Shown piece by piece: positions 8,133-16,889 of a stretch of 64,000 bases of DNA (position 1 is its first letter; the number at the start of each line of letters is the position of its first letter). The notes beneath the pieces are model-generated. The model ran no database searches. It was not told where the DNA came from and saw nothing but the letters and a program-made list of their open reading frames with translations. Source of the DNA: Microthyrium microscopicum (taxonomy: Eukaryota > Ascomycota > Dothideomycetes > Microthyriales > Microthyriaceae); NCBI GenBank assembly GCA_010405405.1, contig MU004231.1, forward strand, positions 3,156,401 to 3,220,400, in the 5' to 3' direction. A program made the position numbers and the translations under genes.

Positions 8133-9668
8133 CTACTTCTCTTCCTCTCGAGTCTGTGGAGGCATTTTCGGAGGAACGTAGACTGAAGCATTCGGTCTAC
8201 CTTGATTCTGTCGTCGACCTCCTGCCACAGGACCAGCTAACGCACCTTCACCTTGACCAGGAGCAGGATTTGAGTTGGCGTTCATGTTACGACGGTGAGG
8301 AGGTGGTGTCAGACGTCCCTGGCGATTTGTTTGGCGGGAGCGACCATAATTTGTAGTCTGAGATGGGTGGTTTGGCACTCGCGCAACGGCCGTCATAGGA
8401 GCGTTGGCATGAGGCTGAGCCATGTGAGGAGCTCGAGGCTGACGCTGCTGGCCTACTGCTTGGGCATGACGAGAAGTATTCACAGGCCGTAATTGGTTGT
8501 TGCGCTGATCTCGAGAGGTGTTTCTAGTGCCTTGAGTCAGATCGCTAGAATGAGCGGGTTGTGTATGCGGCGGCTGGGTAAAGCCTGCGTTGTTGCGAGG
8601 CTGGAAATGATAATCAGCGCCGTTTCGACGATGGAAGTGATTGTTGGCGTTCGTTGCAGGAGTTGCAGCTGCATGTCGTGAGCGCTGTTGCATTCCACGG
8701 TTCTTGTCGACAGTAACGGTAGGCGCATTTGCCCATCTAGACGCGGCGAGGCCAGTGGGACCTTGAGCAACAGGACCTTGAGTAACGGGACCTTGAGCAA
8801 TGGGACCTTGAGCAACGGGACCTTGAGCAGGCAAATCGAGTAAGGAGTCCGGAGGTTTGATGTCGGAATCCGCAGTAGCATCTGCCCCTCGCGAAGTCGG
8901 GACAAAAGGCGCAGCTTGAGCAGATAAGTTGCCAGTATAGAGAGCGAAGATCGAGTCCGATTCGATAGGTTCGTCCGACCATCTGAAAGATGCGGCACGG
9001 GAGGATGCGTGCACCGTCTCTCTACCCGAGACGCCAGGAACGTTGATGGTCGGCTCTTTGGTCTCGTCCGCTAAGCTCAAAGCAGCAATATCAGGGGAAA
9101 CTACAGCCGAGTCCTGATCGAAGGATCCAATCTGTGTCTGTGGCTCTGTAGAAGTCACATTGGCAGAGCTAGCTTCCGACTGAGATGACTTAGTAACGTC
9201 GACGAGAGGCGCGAGAGAAGCAGTTGGCTCAAGAGAAGCAACTGGTCTTAGAGAAGCAGTTGGGTCTGTGGGAGCTACAGGGTCCTTTGCAGCGACTGAT
9301 TCTTTGGGAACGAGTGGATCTGCTGGAACGACTGGATCTGTTGAAGTGGCGGACGCAGCCAGTTTCTTCGCTCGCTCCTGCTGAATCTCGCGGTCTTTGG
9401 CTACCATCTCCGCCGGCATCTTAGTCTTGTCGGCATACCTAGAGGCGAATATGCCTAGATGCGGGTCGCGCACACAGTTGTCCAAAGTCTCCGTCAAGGA
9501 CTCTCCTGTACGGATAGTTGGCGGAGGACCGGGTGGTGCGTGCTGGGTCACCAGAGGGGGCGTGGCGGGCCCCATGGTTGGTCGCGTATTTGGAGCTGGT
9601 TGATGATTTGAGTTGTCGGGTCGTTTCCAGTTGCGGCGGGTTGGCTTCTTGGTACTACGGTCTTCCAT
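8133..9668 (-). CDS. Low-complexity protein, paralogue 3 of a tandem triplet (511 aa)
   Basis: Function unknown; the shortest copy. The core is at residues ~31-100: G-P-A-T-P-P-L-V-T-Q-H-A-P-P-G-P-P-P, then C-V-R-D-P-H-L-G-I-F-A-S-R-Y-A-D-K-T-K and M-P-A-E-M-V-A-K-D-R-E-I-Q-Q. A Pro/Ala/Ser-rich middle follows, with F-R-W-S-D at 228-232, an AQGPV pentapeptide array at 281-305 and S-R-W-A-N at 310-314. The C-terminal third is basic and rich in Gln, Asn and Arg, ending V-Y-V-P-P-K. No repeat class is shared with copies 1 and 2 apart from the tryptophan motif. It is likely intracellular and disordered outside the core. Confidence 0.8.
   Translation of the reverse strand: MEDRSTKKPTRRNWKRPDNSNHQPAPNTRPTMGPATPPLVTQHAPPGPPPTIRTGESLTETLDNCVRDPHLGIFASRYADKTKMPAEMVAKDREIQQERAKKLAASATSTDPVVPADPLVPKESVAAKDPVAPTDPTASLRPVASLEPTASLAPLVDVTKSSQSEASSANVTSTEPQTQIGSFDQDSAVVSPDIAALSLADETKEPTINVPGVSGRETVHASSRAASFRWSDEPIESDSIFALYTGNLSAQAAPFVPTSRGADATADSDIKPPDSLLDLPAQGPVAQGPIAQGPVTQGPVAQGPTGLAASRWANAPTVTVDKNRGMQQRSRHAAATPATNANNHFHRRNGADYHFQPRNNAGFTQPPHTQPAHSSDLTQGTRNTSRDQRNNQLRPVNTSRHAQAVGQQRQPRAPHMAQPHANAPMTAVARVPNHPSQTTNYGRSRQTNRQGRLTPPPHRRNMNANSNPAPGQGEGALAGPVAGGRRQNQGRPNASVYVPPKMPPQTREEEK
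8754..8828 (-). repeat. Coding repeat, 5 x 15 bp
   Basis: Five tandem 15 bp units encode A-Q-G-P-[VIT] pentapeptides, residues 281-305 of paralogue 3. Confidence 0.85.
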
Positions 9669-9715
9669 CTAGTTTTGTCAATCTGAGTTGTCAAGAGACG
9701 GCTTTGGGCGCTTAC
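9669..9715 (-). other. 5'-UTR intron of paralogue 3 (47 nt)
   Basis: Minus-strand GTAAGC to CTAG directly before the ATG at 9668, with an ATTGACA branch-like site 9 nt before the AG. Same architecture as copies 1 and 2. Confidence 0.65.
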
Positions 9716-10084
9716 TATACGGATACGCAATATTTAGAACTTTCTGATCTGTGAATGCTATAAAGCGTTTAATCGAAGTCGGCGATATCAAAAGCTGGCG
9801 GAAAGGGTTGAAGAGGTGGTTGAAGGTGTTGAAGAGAAAGCGAAAAGTAAAGTAAGAGAGAAAGTCAAGCGGAGTATATAGAGGCTAAGAGAGGTAGGTC
9901 ACTGACAACTTTCGAGCCACAATGACCCAGAGCTAACCAAATGAAGCAAAGTCAGAACTGTTCACCTTAAGCAGAGTATGAGGTGCAATGAGGTAAATTG
10001 AGGTGCCGCGAGTGCGGTTATATAAGCCTGGATACTGGCATGGAGGTGGCCGATATATTCAGTCTGAGCCATGTCAAGAAAGCG
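9716..10084 (-). promoter_or_regulatory. Promoter of paralogue 3 with duplicated upstream block
   Basis: A TATATA core lies at ~9885-9890. The upstream block at ~9961-10084 has TTCACCTTAAG, TATGAGGTGCAATGAGG, GGCATGGAGGTGGC and AGTCTGAGCCAT in the same order as copy 1. Confidence 0.55.
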
Positions 10085-11120
10085 ATATTTACCCAGCAAG
10101 AGCTCACGTAGATGAGTTAGCTAGGTAAGTCTCATCGTAGGACTCCCACGAAATGCAAAGAAAACGATGTACTTGTGGACACCTGCAAGAGCAATATATG
10201 GTATGAATGGCATTGTCACTCTGGTTTATTGGGAAAGAAGGATCATCACAGATGCTTTGACGAGTATCCGCATGAGAGATTAAGTAAATAATCGCACCTC
10301 TCTGTGAAGGGAAACTGTTCAGTCTAGGTAAATCTCTAAGGTAGTCTTCATGTTTTCATGTCATAGCAAGACATACTTAGTTTGCGTCGTCTCAGCAACA
10401 TCGAGCAATTGATATGGTGTCGCTGAACGCAAACATTCTCTTCAAAGTATGCTAGACATCTCAAGGATATTCCTCTGTCTCAAGCAAACAGGTTCTCCGG
10501 TCCTTGTTCGACATGCTCATTCATTAGGTAAGTCCCCATTCATAAACTCTTCCGCTGTATAAGCCCGATGTGGGACATGTTTCCATATCCTGCCAATGTG
10601 ACATAATGCACGTAAGAACGCCACATGCCTTTCGAGGGAATGGTCAGGGAAGGATCGGGGGAGGAACTGGCCCTGATATCGGTGTGGATCATCGCTATTC
10701 GTCAGAGGAGCTTCGTAGGCCGAGAACGTGGTAGCTGGAGCTGCTGTTGTGGGCAAGACATGACAGCGAGAGCAATCGTTAGTATGAGGCCCTGGGAGGC
10801 GAGTATGCATGTCAAAGCGGCGTGGATATTGACACTTTATGATACAAAAAACTGTGTCTGTAACTTGTCTGCCATTTTAGATGTAGCGAAGTACGATCAC
10901 AGGCTTGCGGCCTTTCAGAACATCAGTCCATTATACAAGACTCGTGCTTCAGTTCTAAAGTGAATTATCCGTGATCACAAAAAAGGAGGCGCACATACGA
11001 TTTCCAAACAGGTGAGTATTTCGCATTCTTCGTGCTAGCAAATAACGAGCTCCGTCCCAAAACGTCCCGTTGCAATACATAAAAGAGTTTAGTGCCATTA
11101 ATATTACGTCCGTCCTACAA
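10085..11120. other. Intergenic, no supported gene
   Basis: A 97-codon minus-strand ORF (10517-10810) has a plausible mixed composition but no recognised motif and no clear splice context, so I do not call it. The rest shows nothing. Confidence 0.4.
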
Positions 11121-11887
11121 CTAAGCAAACACATGCACTGTTGTGCCTCCAGACTTCTTCCAGGTAGCAACAGTGACACCGCACTTGCCGCACTTGTGGA
11201 CAACGTCCTTGAAACCGTCTATTAGGTATGGAATGCATGGCATGAGGAGTACGAGGCAGAAACCGAGAGCCCAGAGACTAGAAAGACAGTTAGTTTATGC
11301 GCTACCACTTTATGATATGGTGTATCTTACTGTGTGCAGTCTCCACTGACGCGAGAAGTGTTGGTCATGCCTCTTTGCTTGCAAGATGGGCAATCTATGG
11401 GTGCGCTGGATTCTGAAAGAGTCTGGATTGGCACAGCGCTTTGGAAAACGGAGGTCTGTGGCTGCATCATCACTGGCTGTTGTTGCATCATGTGAGGTTG
11501 CTGGTACGCCATTTGTGGTTGTTGCTGCTGCTGCATCATGGGCTGCTGGTATTGTTGTTGTGGGTGCATCATGGGAGCACCAGTTGGATGACCTTGCATA
11601 GGTTGCTGAGCATACATAGGCTGCTGGCCTTGGGGATAGCCTTGTGGTTGCATTTGAGGGTGCTGCATCTGTGGTGGGTATTGGGGTTGCTGGGCCATAG
11701 GCTGTGGAGTGCCTGGGCCGACCTCAGTGACATATGCTGGTGGTTCTGGCGATGATTGTTAGTGATGATTCTCGCGATAATTTGCGACAGCGCGCAAGAC
11801 CCCTATTCAGCCTGATGAGAGTTTGAAAGTGAAATGGATGTCTTGCGCGTGCGATCATTTAGGAATATACTTACGAGCTTTCTCCAT
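11121..11887 (-). CDS. LITAF-domain zinc protein (194 aa)
   Basis: Small LITAF/SIMPLE-type protein; the family sits on the cytosolic face of endosomal or lysosomal membranes. Exons (minus strand): 11875-11887, 11331-11745, 11121-11277. The first exon is only 13 nt (ATG GAG AAA GCT C). The introns are GTAAGT..CAG and GTAAGA..CTAG with a CTAAC branch site. The N-terminus has P-P-A-Y and a long Gln/Met/Pro-rich stretch. The LITAF domain follows: C-P-S-C (~123-126), G-D-C-T-H, the hydrophobic insert L-W-A-L-G-F-C-L-V-L-L-M-P-C-I-P-Y, then K-D-V-V-H-K-C-G-K-C-G. The paired CxxC knuckles flanking a membrane-dipping segment are the family signature. The 3' exon is essential because it carries the second knuckle. 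Confidence 0.88.
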
Positions 11888-12752
11888 TTTGAAACTTGTT
11901 ATTGATTATCGAAGTTAGTTGTATGTACGGACGTTATGTAACGAGTGTGAGGGATGGGGAGAAGTTGCAGAAAGTGGTGGTGGAGTTGGGTCCGACATAT
12001 ACTCTGGACCACCACGCTCGCACAGGAGAATAGAATTGGGTTCCAGCCATTGCGCTAGATAGGAGAAAGCCACGACCCTGAAGTCCGTAGAAAAACGAGG
12101 CTGAGGCTCGTCGCGAAAATGGTGTTGGGCGTGGTATTGACGACTGGGATTGGATGGAGTTGAGGACACTGGCCCCTTGCAGGCCTTTGCAGGACACTAC
12201 TGCTTCCCGTGAGCCTGGATTGGCTTGGACAAGCTCTCGATCAGCCACGCGATGGTGACAGGCGAATAAGGCTCCTATTAAGACGAGAGAAAGGAATATC
12301 CCAGCGCCTGCGTTATGCTTCCTTTGTTAAGACCGTTCGAGAACAGTGGAGGCATCACGCTGCCACAAATCGGGCTAGCCACAACCTCGTTGTACTCCTC
12401 AAGAGATCCCAAGACGTGCAAGTTTCGCGCTCGACCGGTCAAGTTGCTTAAAGAGTCAAACACTGCGCCCCTTTGCGTGAGTTGTGGATATGCGAAGCGA
12501 GAAGTTACAATTTTAATTTAGCAACACTTCTGCGGGGTGAATATGCACCTTCTGAACTGGTCTGTAGTCTTGCAATTCACTCGAGCGGCACGGCTGGGGG
12601 ATCCGACGTCTGTTCATCTTGATCTGGGCCCATTTGATTGAAACATTGATAAGCAGAAACAGATGATGGGAGATTGAATCTCATCAAATATTTAGTCAAT
12701 GAGATTCAGATAAAGCGCCCGTTTCACACCAAGATGCGGCTGAATGGACAAG
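11888..12752. other. Upstream of LITAF gene to transposon edge
   Basis: Probable 5' UTR and promoter of the LITAF gene near 11890-12200. No coding feature is seen up to the TA duplication at 12753. Confidence 0.4.
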
Positions 12753-12754
12753 TA

Positions 12755-14548
12755 ACGTGCCTCACCCAGATCTCGGCCTACCCAGATCTCAGCCACCCCA
12801 AAAAGGAATTTCAGAAATAAACACTGTAGCATAACACAACCAAAACACAATATAATTAAATAATTTAAATTGATAAATTAAGCTTGAGTTTAATGCCTAA
12901 ATCTGCCTTTTTTAGTTTTTTAATAACTCTTGCTAATACAGTTAAAATATTGTTTAACTAGTTTATAGCATAGTTAAGCATAATCTAATTCTTATCGTCC
13001 ATTTTAGCATTATAATTTCTCTTCTTTCTTTAAGCTTATTTAGAAGTAGCAAATAGCATAGCTACTTAGCTTTAAAGAGAAATTACTTGTTATTATAAAG
13101 CATAGTTCTTTACAAAGATCTAGCTTAATTCTTACTAAACTAAGCACATAATAACTCGCTTTAATCTTAGTATAAATAGAAGCCTTTCCAAAGCTAGAAT
13201 TAAAGCCAAAAAAGTCAAAATAGGTATATTTTATATAGGAACTAACTCTTAGGAATTTTCTATTATCTTAGGGATATGTTATAAGACTATATATTGATTA
13301 ATAGGCTAAATTCCTATTACTATAAATAATAAAACGATATTTACCTTTATAAAAGCTAATTTCCTTGCTTCTATATATATTTAAATAAAGATTCTTTTCT
13401 AAATTAGTACTAAAGAAGATTTAAGAAAAGAATAGTTAAGTTAAGTTAAAAATTTGCGTTTTAAAGGTCCAAAAATGTTAACATCTAATAGCTACGTACG
13501 ATAAGAAGAATATAGCAATAAATAGACTAATTAGATATAGTTAATAATATATTTAAAGCGAAACTTAGGCGTAGCATAACTACTATGATTATTATAGATT
13601 AAAATTTACTATTCCTTAGGATTTAAAGGGGCGGTTTACAATATAAAGATAAGATTAAGCTAGTCTTTGCCTAACTAATTTAACGTCTAGCTATTAGTCG
13701 TAGTAATAAAACGATACTTTAAAGATTTAAGTTCTATACGTAAATTTAGTAGGAACTAATAATCTAAGATAGATTTACCTTTATAAATAGCTAGGAAAGA
13801 TATAAGATCTCTAAGAGTAGAGATTATCTCTAAGATTAAGATATTCTTATAACTACTATTCTCTATAATAAAATAGTTACCTTTCTTATAGTTTTTAGTA
13901 GTCTACCTACTTACTATAATTACTTCTTTGCTAGAGATTCCTAAGCACATTCTAGTCTCGTTAAAGTTATAAATATTAGCTAGTTTAACCTTAAGGGATA
14001 AAATTACTCTTTTAAAATAATTAAAATAGTTATTAACAGCATTAAAAGTAGTATCATTAACTCTTTATTTATTAATTCAACGAGCTAGAATACAAACGAC
14101 TTTAGGATTTCTTTATTTAAATAATTAGATCTAATTTTAGCCTAAAAAGGCACTTAGGATTCGCTACTAAAGAATGCCTTAAGTAAAATCTTTAATTTAA
14201 ATATATATAGAAGTACAACTAGCTAATTCCTCACTTTTAATTTAGTTATAAACTTTAGTTTTCTTCGTAATAGAAAGTTTTTAATATAAGGAATATAAGG
14301 TTTTATATAACTCTTATCTAGCAATTTAATCTTAAAGAGTAGATCTTAGAACTCCGTAAGCTTTAGCTACTACACAAACGGACTTATATTCTTAATTTTC
14401 TAAAGCTATAATAGCAGCTTAGATGTCTTCCTCATTCACTATTTAAATTGCAAAAGAAACGCATTTAAATTAGTAGAGTTACAGTAGTATTTAGTTATTT
14501 AGAAAAATGGCCGAGAAGTGGGTTGGCCGAGATCTAGGTAGGGCACGT
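12755..14548 (-). mobile_element. Decayed Tc1/mariner-type (Fot1/pogo-like) DNA transposon
   Basis: A 1,794 bp element flanked by TA at 12753-12754 and 14549-14550. Terminal inverted repeats of ~41 bp (12755-12795 and 14508-14548) begin ACGTGCC and share AGATCTCGGCC, with about seven mismatches. The left TIR contains a tandem pair of ACCCAGATCT. The interior is very AT- and TpA-rich, unlike the flanks. On the minus strand, 13954-13974 encodes I-Y-N-F-N-E-T, matching the Y-N-F-D-E-T-G region around a catalytic Asp of pogo/Fot1 transposases; surrounding fragments fit the same family. Size, TIRs and TA duplication agree with Fot1-type elements. There are many stops in all frames, consistent with RIP, so it is inactive. 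Confidence 0.85.
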
Positions 14549-14550
14549 TA

Positions 14551-15431
14551 ATTGGCGCAAATAGAACCGCCAAGAGAGTTGGTTGCCCGACTTGGCTCTT
14601 CAAGTTCCACAGGATTTAGCCTTAGGTAGGCTGAGTTTGGAAAAGGAAAGAGGACAAGATTGAAGTTGATGCACAGCCATAATTACTTAATCTTCCCACT
14701 CTTGACGTTCCATATCGCTTGTTTGGCCGGGAATCAGACATTTTGCAGGCCAGAACAGTCATCTTCCGATTCCATTACTTCACGACCTTCGAGATTGTGT
14801 ACCTCGCGGCTCTATATCACAATCAAACCTTAGTTTCGGCCACAAGCTCTCATCTAGTGCGATGTCTACCATCAAATTCATTGGGCGACATCGCAGTGAT
14901 GGGAGCTCGCTTGTCATTTCATCTATTTGTAACTCTTGAAAAACAACAACCAGAGTACAAAAATGGATGGATATTGATATGGTTATCAAGACCCTTATGA
15001 GCGCTTCTGGTATGGACCAGCATTATAGATAATTGGTAAGGATCGCTCTGTCTGACAGGTCGCCAAGCAGTGCCCTGCAGTGATCTACAAACTGCAGATC
15101 TCGTTTCACTTTTCAGCCTTTCAGCCTTATGCATATTACTTGCAACAGTTCAAGGTTATACGGCTCCACATCATCAATTTTGATCTGAATATATGCAGAA
15201 TTTGGACCGCATTCTGTTCGACAATACCGAAACAATTCCAATCAAAACAATATCATGAACAACAATCTTTCAAACAAGTTCATCTCCACAATTCATCCTC
15301 ACAACATATAACTTTCCAACAAACCATTTTCCAGACATAGATTCCTGCAATTTTTGACCACACATCATCCCAAACGTACCCGACACCCTACCCAATTCTC
15401 CTCTAATATCAGCCTGGGGTTCTCCAACCCC
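14551..15431. other. Intergenic
   Basis: Only short ORFs without recognisable motifs. I see nothing that supports a gene; the right end may hold the 3' UTR of the gene at 15432-15978. Confidence 0.4.
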
Positions 15432-15978
15432 CTACATCTCCCTTCGACCTCCACACCCATCCTTCCGCCAAAACCTAACCCTCCCATTCTCATCAACCTC
15501 ACTCTGATCACACGAAAACAAAATCTCCCTCTCACTAACCTCCCGTCCCTCCCACACCACTTCATCCACAACATTCTCTGGACGGCCGCGGCCAGAGTAG
15601 AATTCGTAGCGCCATTGGCCATCGCGGAAGTAGACTTCGCGGATGATCATGATGATGCGTCTTGATTGAGTGAGTGCTGTGGAGGCGGTGGCGTGTGGCC
15701 AGCGGGTGAGGACGATTTGGTTGCGGGTGTATTTTGGGTGGTGGCCGCGCTTTGGGGTTGGTGGTTAGTTGAGGACTGTTGCGAGATGGGGGCTTTAGGG
15801 ATGAGGGTGACGGGAGAAAGTGGGAGGGTCATTTATTAAGGTGTTGGAGGCGGTACTTACGGCGCGGGCGGCGTTTGATGCGTCTCCTCGCGCGAAGCGT
15901 TGCTCTTCGTCTCGGAACTAGGCGGTTAGTGCTGATGGTTGGAAATGGGATAGAGAAGGAGCATACTTCGAGTCCCAT
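15432..15978 (-). CDS. Small uncharacterised protein, three exons (128 aa)
   Basis: Function not recognised. Exons (minus strand): 15967-15978, 15861-15917, 15432-15749. Intron 1 runs GTATGC..CTAG with a CACTAAC branch site. Intron 2 is GTAAGT..AAAG with CAACTAAC; its acceptor is less canonical. Exon phases join cleanly: a 12 nt first exon (M-G-L-E), then F-R-D-E-E-Q-R-F-A-R-G-D, then a basic exon containing Y-T-R-N-Q-I-V-L-T-R-W-P, Y-F-R-D-G-Q-W-R-Y-E-F-Y and a charged tail. Three splice signals plus protein-like composition across the joins make a real gene likely. There is no signal peptide or membrane segment. Aromatic/Arg patches such as G-Q-W-R-Y-E-F-Y suggest a small folded domain. Confidence 0.6.
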
Positions 15979-16889
15979 GGTTGAGAATTCAATTGGTTGT
16001 TTTTGGCAGTTTGCCTGGAGTTGATTCCTATTTTAGGTGATCATGAACCCTTCTTGTTTTCGAATTGATGTTGGAAATTTTGTTTGTCTTTGGATCTTTG
16101 GCGAGTCTTCTGATGGCCAAACCAATGTTTGCTGATTCAATAAGATTGTGATGGAGCAGTACAGGTATATTGTAGTCAGCCAGAAGATATCAGCCCAGTT
16201 GGTGATTTGTATAAATTCGAGAGTGACTTGTCCAAATTTGACAAAACAGGCTTCCTCACTGAATCAGTGATCTTGAGATTATCAGTGGATAATAGTGCTT
16301 TGATAATGAGTATAGGGGAGTGAGGTGATGAAAAGAGTTCTGATTGGCCAATACTCTTGTAGAAGGATACTTGATGTAGTGTCAGATCTTCACATAGTCC
16401 GAGTCGTGATGTCTTGATGAGGAAGCATCATGGACAGCTAAAGGTAGCTGCTAGGTACAGTGAGCGATAAGCTGCTACAGGCTGTAGGATCGGTCGGTGT
16501 TGCTCCAAAGGTATATCTCAATTACATCTTGCTTCTTGGAGATGAATGTCCGCTCTGAGACTGATCTTGGAAGGACCTGAAGAGTAAACTATAGGAGCCA
16601 TCGAGGTATGAGAATAGGCACTTAAGATCGCCTTAGCTTTCTTCAGCTATAGTATCACCTTATCTTCTTTTGTCCTCAAATGAACGAACTTAGTCTTCTC
16701 AAGGTATACAAAGAATACAGTAAGCATAATAAGACCATGAACAGGACAAGACGTCTACACTGCTCAGTCACAGCACTATCCTTCACAACCAAACCAAAAG
16801 ATAAACATACTCGATGTACATAAAAGCGCTAACAAACTACTGTACTTTGAAGTCTTAGAATCTATCCATACATAAAGAGACCAGCCATT
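15979..16889. other. Intergenic between two minus-strand genes
   Basis: Holds the promoter of the 128 aa gene and the 3' UTR of the choline kinase gene. No coding or repeat signal. Confidence 0.4.

Noticed and set aside
10517-10810. 97-codon minus-strand ORF with mixed composition
   Set aside because: No motif, no start or splice context that distinguishes it from chance; kept only as a note in the intergenic entry.
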